Part shown: positions 25,868-34,042 of the stretch, piece after piece
Layout: each line of letters opens with the position of its first letter
Position numbering within the stretch: the stretch's first letter is position 1
NCBI RefSeq assembly: GCF_003240585.1
Contig: NZ_PCDP01000037.1
Coordinates: forward strand, 1-64,000
Origin: Arminella tubonensis
GTDB taxonomy: Bacteria > Pseudomonadota > Alphaproteobacteria > Rhizobiales > Rhizobiaceae
Direction of reading: 5' to 3'
Length of the DNA stretch: 64,000 nt
Notes under the pieces: generated by a model
Seen by the model: the letters and a program-made list of their open reading frames with translations, nothing else
Databases searched by the model: none
What the model was told of the DNA's origin: nothing
Position numbers and translations under genes: made by a program

Positions 25868-26851
25868 TTACTCGATGCCCAAGTCCTTGCGAACGGCCTG
25901 GTAGGTGTCGCGAAGTGCCAGCTGGCCGGAGGTCAGCGTCAGCTTCGGCGGCTCCTTGTTGTCGGCGACCCAGTTGTACATGTTCATCGCGGTCTCGTAA
26001 CCGTGGCGCTTCGGCGAGATGATGACGGTGCCAAAGAAGCCGGTTGCAGTCGGCTTCTTGAACTCGTTGATCGCAGAGTCCGCACCACCGATACCGACAC
26101 CGATAACGTTGGTAGCGGGGATGCCGACCGATTCCGTGGCGCGAACGGCGCCGAGCACGGCTTCGTCGTTGAGGCCGACCGCGACCCAGTATTTCACATC
26201 CGCATGCTTGTTGAGAACGGTCGTCGCGGCGTTGAGCGCTGCTTCCGTATCCGTCTTGGCCTGCGGTGCATCATAGATGTTCTGGGCCGGGAAGCCGGCA
26301 GCCTTCAGCACCGCGATCGCACCTTCGACACGGTCGACGGCAGTCGGCAACTGGTCGTAGGAAACGCGGATCGCGCCGACATTCTTCATGTCCCAGCCGC
26401 GCTTCTTGATTTCGTCGGCGATCGCCTGTCCGACGCCTTCGCCGATCTTCGTGGCGGAGATGCCCATATGCGGAACGTCTTCAAGCGGCTTGCCGTCGGC
26501 GCCGACCAGGCGGTCGTCGACCGTCATAACCTTGAGCTGGTTGGCGGCTGCCTTGGCGACGATGCCGGGGCCGAGCTTTACGTCAGGCGTGCAGATGATG
26601 AAGCCCTGCGCGCCCTGCGCACCAAGGTTGTCGATGGCCGACTGGACCTTTTCGCCGTCTTCGGCGCCGATCTTGACGAGCGTGAAGCCCTTCTCCTTGG
26701 CCGCGATGTCTGCAAACTTCCATTCATCCTGGAACCAGGGCTCTTCCGGCTGCTTGACGACGAAGCCGATCTTCACGTCGGCCGCAAAACCTGATGTGGC
26801 CGCTACGATCGCGACCGTGCCAGCCAGGATGGCTGCTTTGAAAAAGCGCAT
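25868..26851 (-). CDS. araF: periplasmic sugar-binding protein, AraF-like (L-arabinose/galactose)
   Basis: Binding protein of 327 residues with a signal peptide (1-23, ending GFA-A). The mature protein shares with E. coli AraF, as I recall it, the GFVVKQPEEPWFQDEWKFAD start, the DGEKVQSAIDNL segment, FIICTPDVKLGPGIVAKA, VDDRLVGADGKP and GLNDEAVLGAVRATE. These include ligand-contacting residues of the arabinose-binding fold. AraF proteins bind L-arabinose and also D-galactose and D-fucose. The neighbouring galactonate dehydratase makes galactose or a galactose-configured sugar plausible here. It is first in the leftward operon and divergent from a GntR gene. Confidence 0.85.
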   Translation of the reverse strand: MRFFKAAILAGTVAIVAATSGFAADVKIGFVVKQPEEPWFQDEWKFADIAAKEKGFTLVKIGAEDGEKVQSAIDNLGAQGAQGFIICTPDVKLGPGIVAKAAANQLKVMTVDDRLVGADGKPLEDVPHMGISATKIGEGVGQAIADEIKKRGWDMKNVGAIRVSYDQLPTAVDRVEGAIAVLKAAGFPAQNIYDAPQAKTDTEAALNAATTVLNKHADVKYWVAVGLNDEAVLGAVRATESVGIPATNVIGVGIGGADSAINEFKKPTATGFFGTVIISPKRHGYETAMNMYNWVADNKEPPKLTLTSGQLALRDTYQAVRKDLGIE

Positions 26852-26922
26852 GTCTCTCTCCCTTTAAAAAATAACGAATTCGCCGACTACCCTCCCAGGC
26901 AGTTTATATTTGAGTAAGATAA

Positions 26923-26957
26923 ATCATCATACCAGTCAATTGCCAATGTATGATGAT
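26923..26957. promoter_or_regulatory. GntR operator candidate: perfect 10-bp inverted repeat
   Basis: ATCATCATAC (26923-26932) and GTATGATGAT (26948-26957) are exact inverted copies separated by 15 bases, roughly one and a half helical turns. It lies between the divergent araF-like (start 26851) and gntR genes, so one bound regulator could control both. The half-site core GTATGATGAT fits FadR-subfamily operators in general form. Confidence 0.7.
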
Positions 26958-27074
26958 TGAAATAATGTGATAAATGAGAAAGAACGCAGATGTCGACGTA
27001 TGCGCTTGTCGCAAAGTCGAAAAATTTCCGCTAAGCAAGTGTCGGCCACGCGGGGAGCATGGCGGAGAGGTCAT

Positions 27075-27842
27075 TTGGAATTGGTTGCACGAGAGCAGGA
27101 TTTGACGAGTATCCAGGCCGAGCGACGTCCGCGCGTGCGCAGGAACGTGACCGCGGCAATCGCCGAGGATATCTGTGCCGAACGCTATGTCTCCGGGTCG
27201 CCCTTGCCGCGTGAAAACGACCTCTGCAATATCTACGGCGTCAGCCGGACAGTTATCCGCGAATCCCTGAAGATCCTCGAATCCAAGGGGCTGGTACGCG
27301 GCAAGCCCCGGATCGGCACGACCGTTTGTGACAAGGATGAATGGAACATCCTCGATCAGGACGTGCTCGAATGGATGGGTCCCTACATCAAGGGTTTCGA
27401 CATTCTCGGCTGCATCATCGAAGCGCGGCGCTCCATCGAGCCAGCCGCCGCCGAATATGCCGCCGAGCGGGCAACTGCCCAGGAGATCGCCGATCTCGAC
27501 AACGCCTGGCGCCAGATGCGCGACTTCGGCGGCGACCCCGAGCGGTTCACCGAGGCCGATGTGATGTTTCACACCGTGCTTCTCAAAGCCAGCCACAACC
27601 AGGTCTTCCGCCGCCTGTCGAGCGCCATCCATGCCGGATTGAAATACGCGCTCCATGCATCGAATGTGGCAGTCGACAGCCGCGACGAGGCGATCGTCCT
27701 GCATGGCGAACTCGTGGAGGCGTTGCGCATGCGAGATCGCTTTGCCGCGCGTGATTGCGCCAATCGCATGCTGGATCTGGCCGTTCGCGACCTTGCCGCC
27801 GCTGAAAAGGTGATCGGACGGACAAAAGCCACACGATCCTGA
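27075..27842 (+). CDS. GntR/FadR-family regulator, DgoR-like
   Basis: Repressor of 255 residues from the preferred TTG start at 27075, which has GGAGAGG 4-10 bases upstream; earlier in-frame ATGs at 26967 and 27000 would add a basic, unlikely tail and lie close to or beside the operator. The winged helix-turn-helix (PRENDLCNIYGVSRTVIRESL) is at about residues 46-66. The FCD effector domain follows, starting with NILDQDVLEWM and containing the metal-site type segment TEADVMFHTVLLKASHN. It resembles E. coli DgoR in the WN-LD-DVL-W region. It is divergent from the AraFGH-like operon and 70 bases ahead of dgoD, so it probably senses a galactonate-pathway acid. Confidence 0.82.
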   Translation: MELVAREQDLTSIQAERRPRVRRNVTAAIAEDICAERYVSGSPLPRENDLCNIYGVSRTVIRESLKILESKGLVRGKPRIGTTVCDKDEWNILDQDVLEWMGPYIKGFDILGCIIEARRSIEPAAAEYAAERATAQEIADLDNAWRQMRDFGGDPERFTEADVMFHTVLLKASHNQVFRRLSSAIHAGLKYALHASNVAVDSRDEAIVLHGELVEALRMRDRFAARDCANRMLDLAVRDLAAAEKVIGRTKATRS

Positions 27843-27912
27843 CAGAATTATTGAAATCCGCGGCGGGCATGCCGCCGATATGACCATGTGAGACGAAACG
27901 GAAACATTTCCC

Positions 27913-29061
27913 ATGAAAATCACCAAACTGACGACCTACATCGTTCCGCCGCGCTGGATGTTCCTGAAGATCGAGACCGATGAAGGTATCGTCGGTTGGG
28001 GAGAGCCTGTCGTCGAAGGCCGGGCACTGACCGTCCAGGCCGCCGTTCACGAGCTTGAGGACTATCTGATCGGCAAGGACCCGTTCCTGATCGAAGATCA
28101 CTGGAACGTCATGTACCGCGCCGGATTTTACCGCGGCGGCGCCATCCACATGAGCGCCATTGCCGGCATCGACCAGGCGCTCTGGGACATCAAGGGCAAG
28201 GCGCTCGGCCAGCCGATCCATTCCCTACTCGGCGGCCAGGTCCGCGACAAGATCAAGGTCTACTCCTGGATCGGCGGCGACCGGCCTTCCGACGTTGCCA
28301 ACAACGCCCGCGACGTTGTCGCCCGCGGCTTCAAGGCGATCAAGCTCAACGGCTGCGAGGAAATGCAGATCGTCGACACCTATGACAAGGTCGAAAAGGC
28401 GGTCGAGACCATCGCCACCATCCGCGATGCGATCGGCCCCTATATCGGCATCGGCGTTGATTTCCACGGCCGCGTCCATCGTCCGATGGCCAAGGTTCTC
28501 GCCAAGGAACTCGAGCCCTACAAGCTGATGTTCATCGAAGAACCGGTTCTTTCGGAAAACCGCGAAGCACTGAAGGAAATCGCCAACCACTGCTCCGTTC
28601 CGATCGCGCTCGGCGAGCGGCTCTACTCCCGCTGGGATTTCAAGTCGGTCCTGACCGACGGCTATGTCGACATCCTGCAGCCGGACCTCTCCCACGCCGG
28701 CGGCATCACCGAATGCCGCAAGATCGCGGCCATGGCCGAAGCCTACGACGTGGCGCTCGCACCGCATTGCCCGCTCGGCCCGATCGCGCTCGCCGCCTGC
28801 CTCCAGGTCGACGCAGTTAGCTACAACGCCTTCATCCAGGAACAGAGCCTCGGCATCCACTACAACAAGGGCAATGACATCCTCGACTACATTTCGAACA
28901 AGGAAGTCTTCCAGTATGCCGACGGTTTCGTCTCGATCCCGCAGGGCCCCGGCCTCGGCATCGAAGTCGACGAGGCCTACGTCATCGAACGCGCCAAGGA
29001 AGGCCACCGCTGGCGCAACCCGGTCTGGCGCCACGAAGACGGCAGCGTCGCCGAATGGTAA
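27913..29061 (+). CDS. dgoD: D-galactonate dehydratase
   Basis: Enolase-superfamily enzyme of 382 residues, the same length as E. coli DgoD and very similar throughout, from KITKLTTYIVPPRWMFLKIE to the WRHEDGSVAEW end. The Mg ligands Asp183, Glu209 and Glu235 and the acid/base residues His185 (DFHGR) and His285 (APHCPLGP) fall at exactly the numbers reported for that family. It converts D-galactonate to 2-keto-3-deoxy-galactonate in the De Ley-Doudoroff pathway. No kinase or aldolase gene is adjacent, so later steps must be encoded elsewhere. It follows the GntR gene on the same strand. Confidence 0.93.
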   Translation: MKITKLTTYIVPPRWMFLKIETDEGIVGWGEPVVEGRALTVQAAVHELEDYLIGKDPFLIEDHWNVMYRAGFYRGGAIHMSAIAGIDQALWDIKGKALGQPIHSLLGGQVRDKIKVYSWIGGDRPSDVANNARDVVARGFKAIKLNGCEEMQIVDTYDKVEKAVETIATIRDAIGPYIGIGVDFHGRVHRPMAKVLAKELEPYKLMFIEEPVLSENREALKEIANHCSVPIALGERLYSRWDFKSVLTDGYVDILQPDLSHAGGITECRKIAAMAEAYDVALAPHCPLGPIALAACLQVDAVSYNAFIQEQSLGIHYNKGNDILDYISNKEVFQYADGFVSIPQGPGLGIEVDEAYVIERAKEGHRWRNPVWRHEDGSVAEW

Positions 29062-29120
29062 TTGCTGTCTGATCCACATCGGACCCAGCGGAGGTGTGAG
29101 GCCGGCACCCCACCTCCGTC

Positions 29121-29191
29121 ATCCTCGGCCTTGTGCCGAGGATCTGCCGTAGCCCAATGAGATCGCAGATGCTCGGGACGAGCCCGAGCAT
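29121..29191. repeat. pair of extragenic palindromes (rhizobial mosaic type)
   Basis: Two 9-bp perfect stems with 5-base loops lie side by side: ATCCTCGGC/GCCGAGGAT (29121-29143) and ATGCTCGGG/CCCGAGCAT (29169-29191). They sit between the convergent ends of dgoD and the GMC gene. Their CATCCTCGG...CCGAGGATC wording is common in rhizobial intergenic mosaic elements. They may act as a bidirectional terminator. Confidence 0.65.
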
Positions 29192-29216
29192 GACGAGAGA
29201 CGTCGTCGGGATCTGG

Positions 29217-30833
29217 CTATCGCCGCAAGTCCGTTTGCGAGATGTGCTCGGCAACCCGCAGCGCCTGTGCCGCAACCGACAATGCCGGATTGACCGCCGC
29301 CGATGTCGGCAGGTAGCTGGCATCGACCACGAACAGGTTGGGATGGTCGAAGGCGCGGCAAAAGACGTCGAGCGGAGCGCTCGAGCCGTCATGGCCGATC
29401 TTGACGGTACCGCATTGGTGCGATGGCGTCCGCTTGTCGAAGGGGCGGGAAAGCACGATCGGGAAGCCGGCCTTTTTGAGGACCCGCTTCAACTTCGATA
29501 CAAGGTCGAGATGGGCTTGCCAGTTGGTGCGCACCCATTGCAGCACGATGCGCTCGCCCTCGACGGTAATGCGGCTTTCCGGCGAAGGCAGATCCTCGCT
29601 CATTGCGTAGAAGTCGATCGCATGGGCGGAAATCTTGTTCAGCAACCACTCGGGATAGGCCGGCATGTTCGCCTTGAGGATAGCGCCCGAGACGCGCCCG
29701 AGCAACTGCACGTTGCCGAGCGGCGGACCGCCCTCGCCGTCAGACAGATAGAAATCGTTGAAGCCGAAGGTCTTCTGATAGATGCTGTCGTTCTTGTACC
29801 ATGGCGACATCGCCAGCACCGCGGACGAATTGTGGTTCATGAAATTTCGGCCGACCTGGTCCGACCGGTTGGCAAGCCCGCGCGGATTGGCGTCGTTCGC
29901 AGAGCGCAACAACAGAACCGCCGATTGCACCGCGCCGGCGGAAAGCACGACCAGCTTCGGTCGGACAACCCTGGTCTCGCCGAACGACATATAATGCACC
30001 GCCTCTATCGTCCGGCCATCGCCTGCCGTCTCCAGCCGCGTCACCCGCGCGCCTGTCTTGATCTTCACGTTCGGATACTGCAGCGCGTTGGCGAGCGCCA
30101 CCGTCTCGGCATCCATCTTGCCGTCGAAACTGTTGGGATGGGCGTCCCAGGGTGTCTTTCCCTTGGCAATCCATTTATCGATGTCGACGCCGAGCGGCAG
30201 CGAATAGGGATGGACCCCGTTCTCTTTCAGCCGCTTGCGGACGCTCGCAATCGCCGGCTCGTCAGGGATCGGCGGAAAGGCATAAGGCTGGGAATGGTCC
30301 GGCTCCGTCGGATCCTCGCCGAGTGTCCCGCGGACCTGATAAAGCTGCTCGGCTTTGCTGTACCAGGGCTCCAGCTCTTCGTAAGGAAAGGGCCATGCCG
30401 GCGAGACGCCTTCGAGATGCTGCATCTCCTCGAAATCCTCGCGCCGATAGCGGACCAGCACCGCACCATAGAATTTCGAATTACCTCCGACGTTGTAGTA
30501 ATTGCCGGGATTGAAGCCCGAACCGCCCTTCTCGTACCAGGTCTCCTTGGGTCGGAAATGGCCGCGCTGAAAGATCGCCCTCTGGTCGCGGTTTTCCGGC
30601 TTGTCCTCCAGCCGCTCTCCGGCCTCGAGTATCAGAATATTGGCACCAGTCGCGGCAAGGCCGTAGGCGAGCGTCGAGCCGCCGATACCAGAGCCGATGA
30701 TGACGATGTCCGGTTCCGCATCATAGTTCCTCCCAAAGCCTTTTCCCGCTTCGCTTTGTGGCTTGAAAAACCGGGAACTGTCCAGAGCGAAAGTAAAAAC
30801 GCACGGTTGCAGGTCGTACTCGCCTGTGCACAC
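29217..30833 (-). CDS. GMC-family FAD-dependent oxidoreductase, N-terminus uncertain
   Basis: Flavoprotein with the FAD motif PDIVIIGSGIGGSTLAYGLA, the YNVGGNSKFYGAVLVRYR loop and the C-terminal active-site region HQCGTVKIG and NPALSVAAQALR. It belongs to the branch containing gluconate/fructose dehydrogenase large subunits and pyranose-oxidase-like proteins. The longest frame begins with GTG at 30833, but that codon lies inside the T-rich tail of a terminator and has no ribosome site. A strong site (GGGAGGA) with ATGATG at 30724-30719 is out of frame by one base; adding one base there would give MMxEPDIVIIGSG. The start region may therefore carry a one-base deletion. It is last in the leftward Liv/DUF3830 gene set. 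Confidence 0.75.
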   Translation of the reverse strand: MCTGEYDLQPCVFTFALDSSRFFKPQSEAGKGFGRNYDAEPDIVIIGSGIGGSTLAYGLAATGANILILEAGERLEDKPENRDQRAIFQRGHFRPKETWYEKGGSGFNPGNYYNVGGNSKFYGAVLVRYRREDFEEMQHLEGVSPAWPFPYEELEPWYSKAEQLYQVRGTLGEDPTEPDHSQPYAFPPIPDEPAIASVRKRLKENGVHPYSLPLGVDIDKWIAKGKTPWDAHPNSFDGKMDAETVALANALQYPNVKIKTGARVTRLETAGDGRTIEAVHYMSFGETRVVRPKLVVLSAGAVQSAVLLLRSANDANPRGLANRSDQVGRNFMNHNSSAVLAMSPWYKNDSIYQKTFGFNDFYLSDGEGGPPLGNVQLLGRVSGAILKANMPAYPEWLLNKISAHAIDFYAMSEDLPSPESRITVEGERIVLQWVRTNWQAHLDLVSKLKRVLKKAGFPIVLSRPFDKRTPSHQCGTVKIGHDGSSAPLDVFCRAFDHPNLFVVDASYLPTSAAVNPALSVAAQALRVAEHISQTDLRR

Positions 30834-30842
30834 GCGAAAACA

Positions 30843-30872
30843 GGACGGGCCGAACAGATGATCGGCCCGTCC
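30843..30872 (-). terminator. Rho-independent terminator after Liv-type binding-protein gene
   Basis: GGACGGGCCG and CGGCCCGTCC form a perfect 10-bp stem with a 10-base loop, followed on the leftward transcript by TGTTTT. It lies 19 bases beyond the binding-protein stop and would reduce expression of the GMC gene behind it. Confidence 0.75.
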
Positions 30873-30890
30873 AGGTACCTAGCTGCCAGC

Positions 30891-32153
30891 CTATTTGTTC
30901 AGCTGGGCCTGGAGCTTGTTGACGTCCTCCGTCGACATTTCGCCATCGGTCGCAACCTTGCCGTCGGCGATCTTCCAGAGGCGGAACGGGCCAGTGATGT
31001 CGCCATATTTGTCGAAGGCGACCGGGCCGATGACGCCTTCGTAGCGGATCGCCTTGCCGTCCTTGATCAGGCCGAGCGCCTTGGCGAACTCCTCCTTGCC
31101 GGCATAGATCGGCGTGCCCTCGGGATCGACCGCCTTGAACATCGCATCCCGGATCTTGCCCGGCTCATCCGAGCCCGCAATTGCGATGGCGAGCCCGACG
31201 ATAGCGCCGGCATCGTAGGAGCGGTCAGCTGCCGGGTTGGACGGCTCGATACCGGAGAACTCCTTGTAGTTCTTCATGAAATACTCGGTCGACGCAGTCG
31301 GGCTGGTACCCGACGACGTGCCGTAGGCATCCTTCAGATAGTCGGCGCCGACGGAATCGATGAAATCAGGGCTGTTCATGCCGTCGTTGAGCAGGAATTT
31401 CTGCACGCCGCCCTGCGAAATCCACGTACGGGCAATCGTTGCTCCATCGACCGGCGTGCTGACGAGGTAGAGACCGTCAGGGCTTCCACCCATCGCGGCC
31501 GTGACTTCGGAGGCATAGCTCGACTGCTTTTCGTTGTATGGCGTATCGGAGACGATGACGCCGCCGAGTGCCTTGTAGGCGCGGGAGAACTCGGCAACCA
31601 TGTTGACGCCGAAGTCGTTGTTGACATGGATGACCGAGAGCTTCTTGAAGCCCTTATCCATGGCATATTTTGCAGCCGCAACGCCCTGCAGCGCGTCCGA
31701 GGTGATGGTGCGGAAGAAGATGCCATTGGTCTTGCCGTCCCGGCCAAGCGCTGTCAGCGTCGGCGAGGACGAGGCCGGGGACACCTGGACGACCTTGGCC
31801 GGTGCCGTGACCGAGGTCAGGATCGGGATCGACACCGATGAGATGATGCCGCCGATGATGACGGGCACCTTCTTCACCTGCACGAGCTGCGTGGCAGCGT
31901 CGACGGCGACGTTGCCCTGGCTCTGGCTGTCGCGCGTGTCGGTGACGAGGTCGCAGCCGCGAACGCCGCCCGCCGCATTGATATCGCGGAAGGCCATCTC
32001 GACCGACTTTGCACCGGCCTGTCCGTATTCGCCGGCAGGACCCGTCAGTTCCATCACCAGTCCGACGGTGATCTTGCAATCTGCGGCATTTGCGACGCCC
32101 GCAGCGGCCAGAAGCGCCAAAGCGGTGGTCAGTTGGAATATCGTCCTTTTCAT
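30891..32153 (-). CDS. ABC transporter substrate-binding protein, branched-chain amino acid (LivJ) type
   Basis: Periplasmic binding protein of 420 residues with a signal peptide (1-23, ending ANA-A). The mature start DCKITVGLVMELTGPAGEYG, the AINAAGGVRG-type segment (FRDINAAGGVRGCDL), SSVSIPILTSV and the INFGVNMVAEF-like region (NNDFGVNMVAEF) place it in the Peripla_BP_6/LivJ group. In this group ligands include amino acids, amides, urea, aromatic acids and others, so the substrate cannot be named. It is the only binding protein near the LivGFHM genes at 35391-38825 and is assigned to them. It lies 42 bases behind the NTF2-like gene. Confidence 0.88.
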   Translation of the reverse strand: MKRTIFQLTTALALLAAAGVANAADCKITVGLVMELTGPAGEYGQAGAKSVEMAFRDINAAGGVRGCDLVTDTRDSQSQGNVAVDAATQLVQVKKVPVIIGGIISSVSIPILTSVTAPAKVVQVSPASSSPTLTALGRDGKTNGIFFRTITSDALQGVAAAKYAMDKGFKKLSVIHVNNDFGVNMVAEFSRAYKALGGVIVSDTPYNEKQSSYASEVTAAMGGSPDGLYLVSTPVDGATIARTWISQGGVQKFLLNDGMNSPDFIDSVGADYLKDAYGTSSGTSPTASTEYFMKNYKEFSGIEPSNPAADRSYDAGAIVGLAIAIAGSDEPGKIRDAMFKAVDPEGTPIYAGKEEFAKALGLIKDGKAIRYEGVIGPVAFDKYGDITGPFRLWKIADGKVATDGEMSTEDVNKLQAQLNK

Positions 32154-32195
32154 CTTTGTTCCCCTTGTTAGGTTAGGTACGACTTGGTTTCTGTC

Positions 32196-32633
32196 TTAGG
32201 CCTGAGAGGTCTCCGGCATCTGCAACCAGGTTTCATGCAGATGACGCCATTCGACGCCATTGGGCGCCGATGAACTCGATGTGAAAAGCGCACTTGCCTG
32301 ACGGCGGCTGGATATTCCGGCCCTGACCTGCGCTTCTATGTAAGTCACGACGATCGTATCCGCGGCCTCCCAGCCGCAGCGGATATCTTCGATCTCGATC
32401 GAAAAGTCCCCATTGAAACTGCCTCGGTTCGATCGGATCAAATCGATGGTCGCTTCCCTGTCAAAGATGCGGCCGGTTGGCGGGATCATATGGAAGCCCT
32501 GGCCGAAGACCTGTTCGCACCGGCCGAAATCCGTCGTGTCGGCCGTCGCCGCATCATACCACGCAACGAAAAACCGGTGGAACGCGATGACCTCGGCGCT
32601 GGCACGCTCGAAAAGGGAGATGCTGCCGCTCAT
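32196..32633 (-). CDS. NTF2/SnoaL-like protein
   Basis: A small protein of 145 residues with the alpha+beta cone fold pattern of the NTF2-like superfamily. It has an N-terminal helix pair (ASAEVIAFHRFFVAWYDAA), the FHMIPPTGRIFDREATIDLI region, and strands ending in WRHLHETWLQM. Members are lyases, isomerases or ligand-binding proteins acting on small hydrophobic or polar substrates. Its start overlaps the aldo/keto reductase stop by ATGA, so it is translationally coupled. The specific role is unknown. Confidence 0.7.
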   Translation of the reverse strand: MSGSISLFERASAEVIAFHRFFVAWYDAATADTTDFGRCEQVFGQGFHMIPPTGRIFDREATIDLIRSNRGSFNGDFSIEIEDIRCGWEAADTIVVTYIEAQVRAGISSRRQASALFTSSSSAPNGVEWRHLHETWLQMPETSQA

Positions 32634-33685
32634 ACCTTCCCCGCATTCAGGTTGTAGTGCATGATCGAACCATGCCGGCCGGTCCGATCCCGTTCCAGCG
32701 TATAGACATCGCCAAGCGGTCCGCGGCTTTCGGCGATGACACCCGCGATCCGGCGATTGTCCTCGTCGCTAAGCGAAATATCCATGATTTTCGCGTTGGC
32801 AAGCGCATGCGCCTGGTTCCGCGCGCCAACGATGACCGCGGCGACTTGAGGTTGCTGCAGCACCCAGGCGCTGGCAATGGTGGCGATATCGACGCCATGC
32901 CGGTTGCCGACATCCTTCAGCGTCCGAAGCAATGACTGGAACAGGTCCCAGCCGCCGAAATCGTCGATGATCAGCTTGTATTTCACCAGCGATCGGTTCT
33001 CGAGCGGCATCTCCGGCTCCGGCTGCCCGAGCCACTTGTCGCTAAGGAAACCGCCGGCAACCGAGCCGTAGCAGAGAAACGAGACGCCGTTTTCGGCGGC
33101 CAGCGCGCTCAGTTGGTTGGCCGGCCGCTGATCGAGCACCGAATACTGCAGCTGCTGGCTGACCATCGGAATGCCGGCTTTCAGGATCTCGGCAACGTGC
33201 GGGGTGTCGAAGTTGGTCGTGCCGACATTGCGCACCATACCCTCCTGCCGCATCTCGTTCAGCCATCCCATGACGTCGAGATAGCCGTCGAATGCGTAGT
33301 CCCACCAATGGAACTGCACGAGGTCCAGCCGGTCGGTTCGCAGGCGGCGCAACGACTGCTCGACAATGCTCCTGATGTAGTGGCGGCTGATATTGCCCAG
33401 TTTCTCGAGATCGGGCACCAACTTCGTATGAACCTTCATCGTCGCCGCGACGTCGGTGTCGCGTTCCTCCGCAAGACGGCCTCGCGCAGCTCCGATCAAC
33501 TCTTCGACGCCCGTGTAGATGTCGGCGCAGTCATAGGTCTTGATGCCGGCATCGAAGGCGGCGATCAGGTCTGTCACCGCCTGCCCGCGATCGATTTCGC
33601 CATGACCGCCGGCAAGCTGCCAACCGCCGCGAATGACGCGGGAGATTGTATAGCCGGGCCGGAGTTCGAAAGTCCTGGCACTCAT
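32630..33685 (-). CDS. aldo/keto reductase
   Basis: NAD(P)-dependent oxidoreductase of 351 residues with a (beta/alpha)8 barrel. The catalytic tetrad can be placed in YDCADIYTG (Asp and Tyr), KVHTK (Lys) and FHWWDY (His). The cofactor-binding end is AAVIVGARNQAHALANA. It resembles the branch that contains pyridoxal 4-dehydrogenase and L-fucose/L-galactose dehydrogenases. Both its ends overlap neighbours by ATGA (TIGR04076-like gene upstream, NTF2-like gene downstream). It probably oxidises or reduces the imported substrate. Confidence 0.88.
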   Translation of the reverse strand: MSARTFELRPGYTISRVIRGGWQLAGGHGEIDRGQAVTDLIAAFDAGIKTYDCADIYTGVEELIGAARGRLAEERDTDVAATMKVHTKLVPDLEKLGNISRHYIRSIVEQSLRRLRTDRLDLVQFHWWDYAFDGYLDVMGWLNEMRQEGMVRNVGTTNFDTPHVAEILKAGIPMVSQQLQYSVLDQRPANQLSALAAENGVSFLCYGSVAGGFLSDKWLGQPEPEMPLENRSLVKYKLIIDDFGGWDLFQSLLRTLKDVGNRHGVDIATIASAWVLQQPQVAAVIVGARNQAHALANAKIMDISLSDEDNRRIAGVIAESRGPLGDVYTLERDRTGRHGSIMHYNLNAGKV

Positions 33686-34041
33686 TTGTCTTCATTCCTG
33701 TTGGACAGCGGCACCGCCGTCGTCTCTGCATGGCTGAACCGGCGCTTTCCAAGCCGGACGATCTTCAGCCGACTTGCGCAGTTCGGATCGGGACAGGCGA
33801 TCTCAGCGTCGGACGTCATCCAATCGTTCTTATGGGTCGGTCGTTGCTTGGCGGCGAGCAGCGGCAACACGGCGGAGATCGAATAGATCGAGAAGCCCTG
33901 CCCTTCAGGCATCGAGAGCATCTCGCCCTTGAGCTCGAAATAGTCGCCCTCCTTCGCACCGCAGTAGATCGGCTTCCCCTCAGGGATGACCGCCTCGACG
34001 CGAAGGTCGAAAAGCTCGAAACTATCGTCGACCGCACTCAT
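33682..34041 (-). CDS. TIGR04076-like small protein
   Basis: A 119-residue protein similar, as I recall, to the TIGR04076 family, with the VEAVIPEGKPIYCGAKEGDYFELKG start, a PEGQGFSIYSISAVLPLLAAKQR centre and CPDPNCASRLKIVR near the end (each quoted piece lies within one conserved block). The CPDPNC pair of cysteines could bind metal or form a disulfide. There is no signal peptide. Function is unknown. It starts one base after the DUF3830 stop and overlaps the aldo/keto reductase by ATGA, so it is tightly embedded in the operon. Confidence 0.65.
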   Translation of the reverse strand: MSAVDDSFELFDLRVEAVIPEGKPIYCGAKEGDYFELKGEMLSMPEGQGFSIYSISAVLPLLAAKQRPTHKNDWMTSDAEIACPDPNCASRLKIVRLGKRRFSHAETTAVPLSNRNEDK

Positions 34042-34042
34042 C

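Noticed and set aside
29133..31841. A 902-codon rightward open frame opposite the GMC and Liv-type binding-protein genes
   Set aside because: It runs antisense to two genes with clear family motifs, has Arg/His/Asp-rich composition of a high-GC shadow frame, and shows no recognisable domain.
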